From the NCBI GenBank assembly GCA_030248065.1, contig JASAMV010000669.1, forward strand, positions 1 through 64,000: 64,000 bases of DNA, read 5' to 3'. The notes below the pieces were generated by a model. That model was not told the DNA's origin and did no database searches. It was given only the letters and a program-made list of their open reading frames with translations. The translations under genes were made by a program, and so were the position numbers. Positions within the stretch are counted from its first letter, which is position 1. The number at the start of each line of letters is the position of its first letter. The stretch comes from Rhynchonema sp. JSB1_4. Taxonomy: Eukaryota; Nematoda; Chromadorea; Monhysterida; Xyalidae. Shown one piece after another: positions 1 through 13,965 of the stretch.

Positions 1-117
1 GAAAGTCTTGTCAACAAAAAAGTCCTTTGGCTGAAGTGATCCAATTCCATCACCAAGTTTCGATACCGGCAGTTTAATAAAAACTAAGTTTTTGCTATAA
101 CTGCTCTATAGATTGCT

Positions 118-3100
118 TTAAAAAGCCGGCAAATATCCATAGGACTGCAGAATGCTCAATAAAATGTAGAGGAACCACAAAAAGATCATAGCAAGCGCCG
201 ATATATATTTGGGCAGCGCAGGGCCACCAAGCTCGGCCTTGCCGAACCAATCCAGATACCGACGGGCCATAAACAAACCGATACAGCACAAGGATGTGAT
301 TGTGTAGATGATAACGCTGGAAGGGAAGTCGTACATTCAATATTTTGATGGACGCTTATATTCAAGCCCCACCACATGCATATCTCAGCCTTAATCCTCA
401 AGCCTATCGCCCTCTCCCACAAACCTGACGGACAGGCAACGGCTGAAGGGCCAGGATCTAGACACTAGGGATTTAGGCAATCTTCAGATAGACCCAAATA
501 CGTCGCTGAACTTAAAAAATGTTTACGAAACACGACCATTTTCAGTTAAGTATGAGGGTGGTTGTAGAAAGGACACCGGAAAACTATTGGGGGCTTCTAT
601 TAGAGGAAATACGGTGCTTCATCGAGCTCATGAGGGCTGCTTTGGTCTGGCTAAGTTGTAGACTAAACAATCGACCACCTATGGGGTCGCGTCACATCAA
701 TTTGCCGCATCAGAGAGAGGCGGAATCCGTCAATGTTTGTACATGTGTGCCACATTTTGTGATAAAGTTCTGGTTGCCACGGATTTCGACCAGCGTAAAA
801 ATATTGTTCATCACGTAAGGGGAACTGTGTATTTTCAAGCTGGTCAGCTATAGTCCGCGAAACTCAAACACAATTGGGACCCAAACAAACTCCGCCTCCA
901 TCCGCTTTCATTTCTGCCCAAAATCAACGTTAACAGTATGTATGTGTGTGTAAGTTTTACACTGGTCACGTAATAGTTGATGAAAGCAAGTGCACCAACC
1001 TGAATCCCAGCGTTGTCGACGGCACCTCGAATTGGCCATCGTTGGCCTGATGATAACACGCAGCGATGAACCACGGCAGGCCCAGACCCAGGAACACGTT
1101 CACTGAGTTGCTGCCTGAAATACAAAGGGGAGTGGCGACATCAGGGTTCTCTCAAAAGATCTATAACTCAGTGACATGGTCGGAACTCGTGATTTATGGT
1201 CACAAAAAAGAATGTTCACCAGCCAGGGGGAGCACAGGGGCCGCCCGTCTGCTTGGTCAAAGTGGGCCCGGAAGGCGGATCACATTTGGGAGAGAAAAAA
1301 GAGAAGGATTCTAAATCGCAGGATTCTAAACCCCCATATCGAAAGATTCTCACTCTATAATACACTGTCCAAACATCAAGAAAGTCCAAAGTTCAATGGT
1401 CCAAGAATGACTTTTCAAAAATAAGATCGTCACTAAGATAAAAAAATCACTCCTTGTATTTGGCCTCTCCTTTGGCTAAAACCTGGATCCGCCACTGTGC
1501 CAACCTGTAACGTTGCCAATGGCATTGTCGGCCGTTTTGTCCTGCACAGCAGCCAGACGACTAGCGAACGTATCGGGCAACGACGTGCCCAGCGCCACAA
1601 ACGTTATGGCAGTAACCGCGGCGGGCATGCCGCACAGACAACCAAAGATGCCGGCAAGGTCGCCTGAATCATCGGGAAAATTTGTGGAATGTTTAGAAGA
1701 GAAAATATGTATGTTAAAATGCCTATATGTGCAACTTGCATGACGAAAGATAGGCATGATGTGATTAAGCAAGAGGGAGAATTTCAAAAATGTGAGAAAA
1801 GAGAAAATATATTGAAATCAATGAAAGAGAAAAACGCACCGACGATGGCAGTGATGGCACCGATGAGCACCAGGGCCACCACGAACGTAATCCAGCCGCC
1901 GGCGATGTTCGCTGGGGGGACGAACGCGAATAGAACCTGAATGACATTGGCTGCTGCGATTTTTTCTAAAAATTTTCGCTTTGATTGGTTTCGGTCACTC
2001 TACACGTAAGGTGTGGCATTTAGAATATTGAAAAAGGAGTAGACACTAAAATATCGAGCTTAAATGTAAATCGATTGCTACCTCAAAGTGGAGACAGTGT
2101 TTTCTCAACGTGTGTTCACCAAATGATTCACCCACCTTCCACGGGAACGCAATCATGTGCGCAATACAGTCGGCGATCGACGCCTCCTCAATATCACCAG
2201 CATTCACACTGACCGCCCTGATCATCTGCTCTTTCCAGCTGGTCATGCCAGGCGTTAGATTCTGCAAGCATGTTGGACATTGCCTACGGTTGGTCAACGT
2301 GCACGATGTGACATAGACGCGCGATGGACGTTTCTTCCAAGAAAAACCAACTGACATCGAGCATTTTTGGCACGAGACGATCCATTGTTCGGAAATAGGA
2401 CATTGTTTCGTCATCGGACAGAATTGTGACCACCGCTTCTTTCATCGCGCCAAGTTGACCGGTTCCGGCGTCACGCAAGTGCACCTGAATTGTTTTCAAG
2501 TAGCAAAACTCAACACAAAGTCTAGTTTTGTCGACTTTTCAACTCTGAAATTATTTTTGATTGATTTTATGCCCGAACCTTAAAGGTTTCATCTTTCTCC
2601 TCCTCCAAATCGTCAATGATGCCAATATCGACGTACTTCTCGACTTCCCATTCATCGAACTCGCCGTCGAACGTGCCACCTGAAAACTGGCTGCGCACTT
2701 TTCTCCATTTATTTTTCAATTAAAGGTGGAGTTATACTTGTCCTCATGTGGACATTTTGTCCGCATGGCTAAAACTTTGTATTGATCATATTTTGCAATT
2801 GGTTGCAGCAATAGCTTCGAAAATCGTAACAGTTGTTCAGCCGGTCTGGGGGAACAACTTGTGTGCTGGTCAAAGCCGAAGTTTCACCAATTGATAAACC
2901 ACGGCCAGAACAAAGCTTTGTCCATGCGGACAAAATGTCCACATGAGGACAAGTATAACTCCACCTTAACTTCCATGTGGCCGATACTGACAAGAGTGGA
3001 CCAAAAAAACTCGATCTTAAACTGCTAGGTCGTACATACCTTCATAATCATGTCCATCATGTGCGCTACCGTCCTCCGTTTCGTAGGTAAACTGTACTTT

Positions 3101-6100
3101 CGATTGGAACGGTCCGGTTCGACGCAGCGCCAATCGTACGTAGCCGTGACTTTCCTCGACCACCTGAAATTTTCGGGCAGCGTCTTTCCTTTAGGCAGTC
3201 ACTCTAATAAAAAAATTTTCAAAAAAACAGACGCACAGCATGATTATTGACGAACTGAATTACACTGTTGTTGGCGTCTTCTTCAGGCAAATAGGCAACT
3301 TCGGCCACTTTGCATTTGCCCAAGTCCGTCTTGCTCTCTTCTTCTTCGCGTTCTTTCTCCAGATGCACGTAGAACACGTCCTTCGGATTCCATTTGGCGC
3401 CTGAATTGAGATTTGTATAGTCCAACCACGTGCTCATGAGACGACTCTTTTTAAAGCTTGCTTGGCCAGATTAAAAAATGCGCCGGTTACACATGTTTTC
3501 GCACACAAAAGAAAGAGATTGGGCCGAGAGAGATGATGACAAGTTCCAGCCGGCTGACCTCAATTTGTTGCGTGCTTACGCGAACAGCAACGTCGTTCAA
3601 ATGTTTTGGGAGTCAAAAGGGAATTTACGCACCGAGGTGGAGAGCATGTTTTTACAAAATACATGCGTTTCTCTTTCTTTCATTTCCGAAATACGTGGAA
3701 CCGGAACATTATTGGATCCGTTCAACTCCACTTCAAAATAAGTCGTCTCATGAGTTCGTGGCTGGACTATACATAGTAGTTGGGTCGAAGACCAGTTCCA
3801 CGCTTATAGGTGCAGTACTCGGCACAACGAGCCAGAGCCTGTACTTCAATTATTAATGCTGGGGGTTCCGAAAATTACATACTATTACTTGATTGAGAAT
3901 GCTACACAGTGCAGAAAGTAACCGCAAATTGTTCCAGCCAACCTTCGACCAGTTCCACACTAATCTCCTTTTCGGTTTCGCCGGGTTCGAATCTGAGCGT
4001 CTCCGATTTCTGATAGTAGTGCGTGGTCTTCTCGGCCACTCCGTTCACTGTCGTGTACCGAAACAACATTCGTTTGTTGTTGCGACCGCGACGCACCACC
4101 TACAGTACACAAGCGTATGGTTGGGTTACGGTATTCAGATGACGGTAGGTATACTGTACCTTCAATCTGACGCGCTTGTCATCAGTATTGATTGCGTAGA
4201 CCCTGGCCGAAAATTCGATGACTCGTTGTTTCGAGTGGATACCCGGCAATGAAACCATCGATGTTGAGCTGGAATTTGGTTGATGTTTGATTGGGCTTCA
4301 CTTATCGTGCAGGTTCGGAGAAGCATTCAAAACCGTCGTGTAAATCTTTTACACGAATTTTGATGAGGGGGAGCAATTTTGTGGGAAACTATGAATATTG
4401 TATCACTGTGGGAGAATCGTTTGGCCGCAAGCAAGCATGGGGTTTCAGGAGCGTACTACCAGATCGTGGGTTGATTAGGGTGATTCGGCTGTTACCTTGA
4501 CTTGGTGGACTGTCGGGACTTTCTTGGCGGAGGTATGGGCTCAGGCTCAACGAAGCCGTGGCCGCTGTTTTAAGAATTATTAAGAGATATCGACCTCTAT
4601 CTTAGTTTTAAACAATCGCGATTGCCAGACCAGACCTGGTCACTGCGTATCTAGCAGCCGGATCCCAGTATTTCTCCTTCTTGCGTGAAGACGTCATCAT
4701 GCGCGTGGCTTGGATACGATACCAGAGTCGATCGTGCTTTTCAGACTGAAATGCAATCGGTTTGCAAACTTTGCATTGAAAACAGTTGCATTATTAATTT
4801 CCAGATTAACATATGATCCATTGCCTTTAAAAACTAATTTAATTTGAAACTCGCACTAATGACGTCATACCTGTTTAATTCGGTAGGCAAGCATTTTAGC
4901 GACATCCTCCGCTGGCATGCCGGGGTACTGTAGATGAATCTGACGTTCCATCTCCCGCAACTGAGTCGGTGTCGGTTGCCAACCGTATTCAGCCAGATTG
5001 TACCACGGATTCTCTTCGCCAAGTTCATTCAACGCCTGGTCTGCGCCATGTTCGTCGCCTGAAACGTCAAGGTGAAAATTAGTCTTGTGCGAAACGTTGT
5101 CCGGATGCGCACGTTGACAGTCAGGCATACTTGTCACGCAAATACGTTGGCAAGCGAAATAGCAGTCAGATCGTAGCCAGCTTTGAACCAAAGTTAATGA
5201 TAGAGATACAATTATTGTTATGAGTTTCAGGCCAAACGAACGTCACTGTTTCAAGTCTAATGTACCTGGGTAAGTGGTGTGTGCATTCTTCTGAAACGAT
5301 AGTGTGCGGGTTATATATTTGTAGAAACCATGCCTAGTTGGGTCACACAATTTGAAAAGCTTAAAGATTGGCTAATTTTGTTGCAGCATCAGACATAACG
5401 ATACAACAAGCTTACGCAATAAAATCAGGTTACACACAGGCGGACAGGCCAGGCACCACCTCTAACAGATAATATTCAATTGTTACCGTTCTGTTTCTCG
5501 TGCTTTTTCAGCAACGGTACACTTGTGGTGCCGTCGGTTACCAACCGCCAACTTCGCGTGATGGTTTTCTCCGCTGACAATTGTAGGCATTGCGAGATAT
5601 GTTTAGGTTGGAATGTGTTCAGGAGCAAATATTAAGGAAAGGTACATACTTACAGCACCAGGATAGGTGGTCGCATACATATTCAGGTATATTCGGTGAA
5701 ATTATTGTTGAAAGTGCGAAATACATGCATCGCGTGAAACCATAGGAATCAGGGGATTCTGCATCCACAGGGCAGAGGAGACCATTCCAAATACTCTCCA
5801 TCTAAATACTAGAAGCGTGTCTATGTCCGACCGTATACCTTCTCCTTGGGTCGGCGATTTTGGCGTGCGCGTTTTCATGAATCGCATCCAGATCTTTTTG
5901 TCCATGATGTAAGCGGCAATGATTAGAATGGCGAACCAAATCAGTGTGAACAGGCCCTCGGCCACTGTGATCACACCCGGCGATGCGATCTTGAGAATGA
6001 TGATCAACCACAGATATGCAAACACACTGAAAGTGGACGTCACCATGATATGTCAGGCATCATAAATGTGATGTATTGTAGTATAGCCGTGCTATAAATA

Positions 6101-7381
6101 CAGGATTTAGTTCACATAGCCGTAGAAACGTCAGCCACTCAGCTGTCAAAGGCAATCAAAACAAAAGTCGATAATGCAGTTGGACAGAATGAGGGTGTTC
6201 CGTATCTTTATGCACGCGCTACATTTGTATGTTTATACATGTGGCACTGAATTGAAAACGTCACTGCATTCGAAAACTGATGTTTTACTCTACCTGAACG
6301 AAGCCGTGACAATAAAGACGCCGATTTCCTGGATTCGCCGACTCTCGCCCGCTGGAATGCTGGCCACACAGATGCCGCTGATGCAGAGAAGGTTGAACGC
6401 AGCCGAACCTGAGCATTTTCGTGTGAATCTTCGTTTTTGAAACATCCCGCATGGATTGTTCTTTGTGCAACACATCGCTAACAAACTGCTGCTGCCTCAG
6501 TTGTGGTTTCGCAGAATTATGCGTTAACACAATCATTTGTTTTGCTTATTATTGGATTTTTGGCAGAGTTGGCGGTGCACCAGGTCATCGGCAATGCAGA
6601 TGCACCTGGCGGCCGTGTCATGATGACCCGAAAATAAAATATCTGAAAAATACGACAATGCTTCGCGCTCACCAACGATCGTGCCGGGGCCAAGGTCGCC
6701 GGCGGTGAAATTGTTTCCGATGATCTCGATACAGGCGAGCAGAATTTCGGGCGCGCTGCTGCCCAAAGCCATCAGTGTCAAGTTGGCGACGGTCGGATTC
6801 CAGACACGGACCTCGCGATAAGTGCCCATATCTGAAACATCGTCTGCCATTTCGATGCTCACCGGATGTACGCGGACCTGAAAATCTGAGAAAAAATAAT
6901 TTTTGCTATTTTTGGCGCGTGATTCAACGTTTACAGGTACTGCAGGTACCTAGTATACGCTCCACAGTAAATGTTTTTGAACAAAATTTCGATCCCCACT
7001 TTGAACTTTGATCACCTGTAGTGATGCTGATCATAGTGATAGAAAATGAAGGATATCCCGATCGTGTCACAATAAAGAGGGCAGACTGCCATGGTCAAAG
7101 AAGTTTATTTTTCATCAACAAAAAATAACCCGAACCTTTCTTGTCGTGCTTGTAATTCGTTCAATGGCGCACATAAACACGTCGGCAGCGATGGCGATGC
7201 CCAGGAACGAATACAGTAGTCCGGCGAGATACAGTAACGCACGCGTGCCCGTGTCCCAGTTGGACTCATCCGTCAACGGGAGGATAAGTCCACACGAACA
7301 ATTGTACGTGCATTTCGACATGGTCGATGACGCGAAGCCGTCTGTGCGATTGTGGTAGTACCCGGGCGACGCGAGACCGTT
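118..7381 (-). CDS. Na+/Ca2+ exchanger (NCX/SLC8, Calx-like), 18 exons, N-terminus missing
   Basis: Plasma-membrane antiporter exchanging three Na+ for one Ca2+. Exons in transcript order: 7381-7136, 6877-6673, 6408-6294, 6026-5839, 5058-4871, 4745-4636, 4564-4496, 4268-4160, 4099-3943, 3400-3237, 3163-3040, 2679-2579, 2484-2356, 2261-2136, 1936-1840, 1663-1505, 1114-1000, 316-118. Every junction is GT-AG and all phases agree, giving 866 residues to a stop at 118-120. Seen in order: a Cys-rich ectodomain and first membrane helices; alpha-1 repeat ([12 protein letters not shown], then [15 protein letters not shown]); a basic stretch after helix 5 ([11 protein letters not shown]) where the XIP region lies; a large cytoplasmic loop with two Calx-beta domains (CBD1 about 4268-3237, CBD2 about 3163-2356, acidic Ca2+-site motif [12 protein letters not shown]); alpha-2 repeat ([28 protein letters not shown]); final helices. 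The loop is shorter than in vertebrate NCX1. The first coding exon(s) and promoter lie to the right and were not identified. Confidence 0.95.
2724..2966. mobile_element. 243-bp MITE in an exchanger intron
   Basis: Perfect inverted ends of about 46 bp begin AGGTGGAGTTATACTTGTCC and are flanked on both sides by TAA (2721-2723 and 2967-2969). The three-base T-A-type target duplication and lack of coding sequence fit a non-autonomous PIF/Harbinger-like element. A piggyBac-type TTAA duplication is possible only if the two ends are off by one base. It lies in the intron between the two exons encoding CBD2 strands (3040 and 2679). Confidence 0.85.
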
Positions 7382-7495
7382 CTGGAATACAAAAACACTT
7401 TTATGATTTTTAAAAGCTTTCCAAAACATCATTTTTTTTAAATTGACACAAATATAGAGGCGATAAATGTTTAGTACCACCTCATGAGCACACAC

Positions 7496-7556
7496 CGTTG
7501 CTTTCACTGGTGCAAGGGCAGTTGAGACGTAAGTGCCTTCGTACAGGTCATTTTCG
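7496..7556 (-). CDS. Candidate upstream exon of the Na+/Ca2+ exchanger
   Basis: A 61-bp open segment lies between a TTTTGACTACAG acceptor and a GTGTGTGC donor. Its outgoing phase (0) matches the first secure exchanger exon at 7381. It would add about 20 polar residues (ENDLYEGTYVST...) to the extracellular N-terminal part. Phase and position fit, but this region of the family is poorly conserved, so homology gives no support. Confidence 0.35.
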
Positions 7557-9575
7557 CTGTAGTCAAAAGTAGGCATGTACAACATTAATGCGAGTCGTCG
7601 TAAGCAATTAATCATAAACTGCTCTGAGAGACCGACACTTAAAAATTTCGGTGCACAAGACGATATTTAAAAATTTTGTCACGACGGAAACATTTTCCCG
7701 ATAATTGCGGAGAGAAGCAGCGGTTTCATTCACGAAATAATCGTGATATATATACTTCAATGGGCGGTATTTTTAAGCAGCATGAAAACTATCGTTTTAG
7801 TGACTGATATGCGTCTTCACATGTAGCAAAACAGCTGCCTGTGAGCGGCATCAGTTACAGCAAATGCACTTAAGAGATAATTTGAACGAAGTGTTTGGAA
7901 TCACACCTAAATGTTAGACACAACAGTTGCGCGCACCGAAGCCGTGAAAAATGCGTGAAACAAGTAACAACATGCGCAGGAAAACCAGCCGAGCAGTTTC
8001 CACATCTATAGAAGTACATGTTGGTGTGTAAAACTACCGGCCTTGACAAAACCAGTACCAAAGTGTTGGTGGTGGGGCATCGCGCTGAATAAATTCAGCT
8101 GCAGTATTATTTTTACAATAAAATTAGGAAGGCTGCCACATTATGAAGGTCCATCATGATCACTCCCTGTTTGTGCAAAATAATGTGTTTGAAACTATAT
8201 GGGCCTGAAAATCCGTCGGAATGATATAATCCAATAAGTTTTACGGCTGTCAGCAATAAACGAGATAAATTATAACATGTTATTATCGCTTTATAATCAA
8301 AAGTACGATTTAGTTAGAAAGTGGTAAGAACTTTGGCCTTTGGTCAAAGAAAATTCTCACAGTAAGACCGAAAAAAACAAAGCTCTAATGTAAATACCTA
8401 ACCAAACAGGAATAAAATCCTGGCGTTTAATCAGCATAATATTTGCTCTTTGCACTACAAGTATTGGCTCTCTATGACCGTGGCAGTGCGTGGCACATGT
8501 TTAAGCTTGAGAAAATAACGTGAATATCCAACCAAATTGCGAGTCTGGTTTTTGCATCCAAACCCAATCATGGAGCTTGACAATATCTAACAGTTTGTCT
8601 GTGACCGTGCAACAGAAAAATTTCTGCCAACACGCGTGTGGTCGGTCTTAAAAGTAACATTTTTAGCGCTATGAAAGTGACGCCACATGTGGTGTCAAAA
8701 TAGGTTTTTTTACTCAAACAAACACGTACATGGTGACTAGCTTTGCCACGTTATGATGCACACATCTGATTCAACCTTCCTGCGAAACATTACAAGCTGA
8801 AATTGAAATAGGCGGGGGGTAGTGGAAAATATAATAGATTTTCCCGAGTTTGTGCTCTGCAGTTGTGCCTCCGGAGACGAGTTAGCGTTTGTGTTAGAGT
8901 CTGGTACACCTTTTATACGTCAAACGTAAACCACTGAACTAGGCACAACCACACGCGCAATATACACAGACTAGGTTTAGGTAAGACTTCAGGATGGAAA
9001 GGTATACACTGCGACACTAGGTATACATAGTACGCTACGCTATACAGAACACCTCTGCCCTGTGTTGTACATTGTGCTTCATGCCAAGAGGGGCGCTCGC
9101 ATAGGAGCGCTGCGGTGCGTAACCTAGCCAACGTATACGCACACACTGTCCTGGCGGGAAGCGCTCCCGCTCTGTAAAGTCATCATGAGAGCTCTCTCAC
9201 ACGTTAATTTGGCCGCTGCTTTGCTTGATATTGCAAGGCAAGGTCAAATGGGAAAAGACTGACCGACCTTGGCGATGCAGGCGACCCTGCTGCCCAAAAA
9301 AGCTAGGTGGCATGTCAGTTTATGATGGGGGCATGATTTCGGCTACTGTTCATCTTGGTTGTACGTGATATTTACCTGAGGGTAGAACGTGCATGGTGCG
9401 CAGACGTAACACAACGTGATCATGAGTATACAAGCGCATTACCCCTTCCATAATTCCAAATCACCACTCTTAATAGCCAATATGGTTAGGTTACCTTGTG
9501 GTGTGAAGGCAAAGTAAACATTCTATGGATCGCTTGTTTTACAACAGTGCAGAATTAACAGATTATGCACATTTA
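7557..9575. other. No gene recognised
   Basis: About 2 kb with only short chance reading frames and no good splice-flanked coding segment or long inverted repeat. The missing first exon and promoter of the minus-strand exchanger would be expected here or further right. Confidence 0.5.
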
Positions 9576-11053
9576 GGCCGCATTCACAATGCAGCGGATT
9601 AGCGGGTTAGCGGATTAGCGGATTAGCGGGTTGCGGATTAGCGGGCCCGCTTTTCGCGCACGCTTTTGCATTCACAATGGAAATTGAAAAAGCGGATTAG
9701 CGGGTCAGCTAATTGGAGACCCGCTAATCCGCTAACCCGCTAATCCGCAAAAAGTGTTTGCGCTCACAATGCACGTCGTCCGAGTTTAGGTGAAAAAGTA
9801 GATTTACTTCAAAATTTTGTTGTTTGTGTCTTTCTTTGTTCAACAAATGGCAAATTACACACATCAAATCAATCAAATGTTCTTATTCTAAATGTTTCAT
9901 TGGATTGCAGCATTTCCAACCAATAAACAGAAATATAGGAACACCGATCACGAAAATAGCACGAATAACACATAGGCGTATATTAGAGTGGTCAACTCAA
10001 GTGGTCGAATCACTTTGTCAACTTACATTGTAGATTCGTCAACTCACCCCGAATGCCATGTATTATTTCTCGCATTTATTTGGGACTGCTGTGAGTTGAC
10101 TAAGTGATTTGACCACTTGAGTTGACCATTGTAATATTAGCCAAACTTTGACCACATGCGCCTCAGGCAGGACGCAGTGTTTATGCACGAACAAACCTTC
10201 GCGTGTGTGATATCATAAGCACTGCACTGTCTAGTTTAGCGCAACACAAACTTGCAGTTTACACGCTGCTAGGTTTATCACTCGCTTTATAGCACGATCG
10301 ATGCAGAGCTGCGAAGCGCAGCGGTAGCGTGCTGGCCTGCTGAATAATAGGGCGCGTGTACGACACCGCCCATGGACATCACTTTACATTATTTCTTCAG
10401 TTTTTTTGTTTTCATATGAAACCGTGTAAAAATAGCTGGCTGCTGTGGCAAAAATGTGAATGAGTTGAATTGCATTCTCGCATTGATTGTTCGATGCAAG
10501 TTATTTCTTCAGTGGCTGGCTGGCTGGCTTTACTTTCGCCACGATGCAAAGCCCGTCGGAAAAAACAGCAAGCACATTTTGTAATACAGCATTTTACAAC
10601 CTTGTCGTGTAGAGTCGAAACTGAACGCGATAATGATACCATACGTTGTAAAAAATCTCTTTTCCAAACATCAAACTGCAACAAAAACGTTTCCAATGAA
10701 CGCAGGTGGTTAAGCTGCTAATGTATACACTTTTTTCATGCTCTGAAAATGTTTTGAAGGCAAATAATAAACTTCTGAACGTGCGCCTCCGGTGCTAATC
10801 CGCAAAAAAATAGAACCAGTTCTAATCGTGAAAAGCGGATTAGCGGACCCGCTAATCCGCTAACAGGCTAATCCGCTTTGCATTGTGAATGCACACGCGT
10901 GCAGCGGATTAGCGGATTAGCGGGTGTGAAAAGTTGCTCGCCCGCTAATCCGCTAACCCGCTAATCCGCTTTTTGCATTGTGAATGCAAAAGCGTGCGCA
11001 TCTCGCCCGCTAATCGGCTAATCCGCTAATCCGCTTGCATTGTGAATGCGGCC
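9576..11053. mobile_element. 1.5-kb TIR element with GCGGATTAGCGG word arrays
   Basis: The ends are GGCCGCATTCACAATGC and its complement, flanked by TTA (9573-9575, 11054-11056). Each terminal domain (9576-9775 and 10805-11053) is packed with direct and inverted copies of a word close to GCGGATTAGCGGG, separated by copies of CATTCACAATG. The interior has no coding sequence and contains a second, smaller element (9981-10139). This is a non-autonomous DNA element, probably PIF/Harbinger-like from its TTA duplication. It is homologous in framework to the element at 23038-24300, but with a different repeated word. Confidence 0.85.
9981..10139. mobile_element. 159-bp MITE, GTGGTCAACTCAAGTGG family, nested
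   Basis: Inverted ends read TATTAGAGTGGTCAACTCAA and GTTGACCATTGTAATATTA, with further complementarity around GTGGTC and AATCACTT. It lies inside the element at 9576-11053. Related ends occur at 58292 and 59899, and weaker ones at about 41260-41370. Confidence 0.75.
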
Positions 11054-11150
11054 TTAGACGATGCTGTTTGGGTGAAGTTTATTAGTGTCTGTCTTTCTTT
11101 CTTGATCCAACGGTTACGTGGCACGACATTTTACTTTTGGGCTTATCGTA

Positions 11151-11262
11151 ATATGGTCAAATCATCTCGTAAAATAAAGCCGTCGAACACATGTATTAGT
11201 TTTCGCGCTCGTTTGGGGCTCATGTGTTCGACGGCTTTCTTTGACGAGATGATTTGACGGCA
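11151..11262. mobile_element. Short hairpin MITE
   Basis: Two arms, GGTCAAATCATCTCGT and AAGCCGTCGAACACATG, are repeated in reverse complement about 40 bp later, forming a near-complete hairpin of about 110 bp. There is no coding sequence. Confidence 0.7.
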
Positions 11263-13565
11263 AAACCATTAGCCTACTTTTGACGCATCAAGCGCGGGGT
11301 GAACTACATGCCTTACCTGTTTCAGCAGGGAATCCATGATATACCACTCGACAGAAAACGGCAAACACATCAATCTAGTGTGGGGAAGCAAAAGTCAGGC
11401 AACGAGACAAGATCTTAATCAAGCTCTGGTGTTCTCAGTGGATATGAAAACTGATCTCAAAGTTCCCTAAGTTGTCGTCGTGTGATTTACACCGCCGCTG
11501 TAAATGATACAACATCAAAACGTGCTTACCGCCGCTCTCCACATTATCTTGTTACAAGTCTATCCAGATAATATATTATTGAGAACTTTTCTCACACGTT
11601 GTAGAATGAACAAACAATAATAACAGCTGCTCAAATGTAGCATTTCGTGTCGAATAAAAACAAAGCTCGTTGACACATCGAAACTGACACCGAAACTGGT
11701 GAAAACAAATGAAAAGGATTTCATAAAAGCAACTTACATCGGCTGCCAAGAGTCCGTATGCTTGTAGGGTCGTAATGAACTGCTCAAAAAGCATAACAGC
11801 AACATCTGTTTTCGCCAGTCGAAACGACGCTTTTTGACCTTATGTAACTGACTCAAAAATATGGAATGGAGGGCAGGAAACTTGTCGAAAAACGACGCAT
11901 GCGCGTAATCAAGACATGTATACACACTGTATGTGACAAGAAAATCACTTTTTGGATTGAATTTTCCGCGTAGGCACTGCGCCTGACCGAGAGAGCCTAT
12001 CAGGAACTCAGAGATAAGACGCGGATACAAGCTGCTCAAGAGATCTGAGTTGTTGGCACATACGACATGTCACAGTGTGGCGGGCAAGAAGTTCAATCAA
12101 AACGCACGCGCATGCCATGTGGGGTATACAAATTGTGCCAAACCCATATGACACATTGCCTGTAATACATAGGCGGAGAACAAGGAAGACCGCGCCAAAA
12201 TAAGGAATCGGTTCAATTTTCTAAATATTGGCACAAAAGTGAAGCTATTTAAGTGTAGTAACGAATCACAAACTTAGTTTGCGATATCAGCTTATGTTGC
12301 TACCGTAACCCAGCATTTCCCATTTTTTCAGTACACCGCCTGACACTGAACACTAAATTCTAATTTTCTTTCCCGTGTTTGATCTGAAAGCGTTGTATTT
12401 GGACTCAAAATGCGCAGAATTGTTCAGTGCGCTACCATATATGCATACTTTTTAATCTTCAAACCCCTAAAGGCCGTGACGGGACAAACCGTTCCCGAAC
12501 CATAGTCATTACGAGTGCAAATAGTTTTGTTAAGGCCAACTCGCGGCACTAAAACAATTATACAATAATTTTAATATGGTTAAGTGTAGAAGCGTTTGGT
12601 ACATTTAAAACCGTCGAGAAATCTTTTAGCCCGCAGTTTACCAAGCCACAGCAGACATTCTCTTGACCCAACCCAAGCATTCCGCCCGCGCTCCCACGAG
12701 AGAGACAGGCAGGCAGGCAGGCGTGTATATACGCTGCCTGCTTGTTTGCGCTGTTTTCAAATTTCGGGACTTGGGCTTTGGTACTCATGTAATTTTGAGA
12801 CGCAATTTACATAGCTTTGATTAACTAATCGTGTATTTTCTGTCAAACCGAGAACCAAATAAAAGTTGATCCCTTCCCTACATACACACTCTGGAACAAA
12901 GACACACAAACATGTTTTGGAAATGTTTTGGAATTAATATAAATAGGAGGCTTGTGATCTGCAGCGAGACGTGCTTTACTATGAAGAAAAAATTTGGATG
13001 GATTCTTAAATAGTCATTGTGCGACCAATACACATCCGAGTTTAGCAATGCCAAATGGCTCAAGAAACCACCCGACACGGTATGTAGAGAGCTGCCACTG
13101 CACATAAAAAATTGGGAAAAGTTTGGAAATTACCGCAAGAAGGCAAGAAAGCTTGTGACCTCATATATGAGTCATGTCCGTAAATAAACCCCATGCAACC
13201 AGGGGTTGAAACATCATAAAACGACACTGTCTATTTCGACCAATCCGATCCAAGACTCATCCCTCCATAAACTCATTCAGGTCGACTTGGTTCGTGGCGT
13301 GGTACATAAGGCTTGAGGGTTAGGCTTGAGGTTGGGTATGTGGCATGTAAGCGTTAGGGCGCCTCATGCAAGCATTGCGGGCGCAAATGGCCAAACGCGA
13401 GAGTTCAGACGTTCGGAAGTTTAGGCCACCCTACGGGTGAGAACAGGTTTCGCGCGGAAAATTTGTTTGAGGGACGGGAAATGCTGAGGTCGAAATTGGT
13501 AGCATTTATCCTTAATGCAGACGTGATTAAGTGAACTGTACACCATCACTATACGGAGGTACATT

Positions 13566-13788
13566 GGTTGGAATTTTCGATACGGTATAAACAAGAGTTG
13601 GGTGTAAAGGTCTGTGTAAGCTCGGATGAAAGCTCGGTGTGAAAGAGCCCTGTGAAACCCTAAACATTCCACACTAACAACAAGCATTGTTTCACGTTTA
13701 CACCGAGCTTACACCGATCAGCTTCAAGCGGACAGTTTATTACACAAAACTCACGTTTACGTTGTTTAGAAAATTCCACCCTACATGC
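13566..13788. mobile_element. GGTGGAATTTTCG-family MITE, copy 1
   Basis: Ends resemble TTGGAATTTTCGATACGG and TAGAAAATTCCACCCTA. The interior carries repeated GGTGTAA and GCTCGG words in both orientations around a central CATTCCAC/GCATTGTTTCACG segment. Other copies lie at 35127-35335 and 56365-56575. Confidence 0.65.
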
Positions 13789-13965
13789 GTTTCTGTTGTA
13801 TGAGCATGCTTCGCATCCTCATTGTTAACTACTTACTGTTAATGCCAAATAAACCCACAAGTTTTCTCTGTTGGAGGTCTCTGAGATCAAAACTGGACAC
13901 TACCGCACTGTAACGGTAATATTTTCGTTTTCAAGAGCTTGCGAAAGTATGAATAAAGTTTTTTA

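Noticed and set aside
9576..11053. CRISPR-like reading of the GCGGATTAGCGG arrays
   Set aside because: Units are irregular, inverted and have no unique spacers; the TTA duplication and TIRs show a transposable element in a eukaryotic genome.
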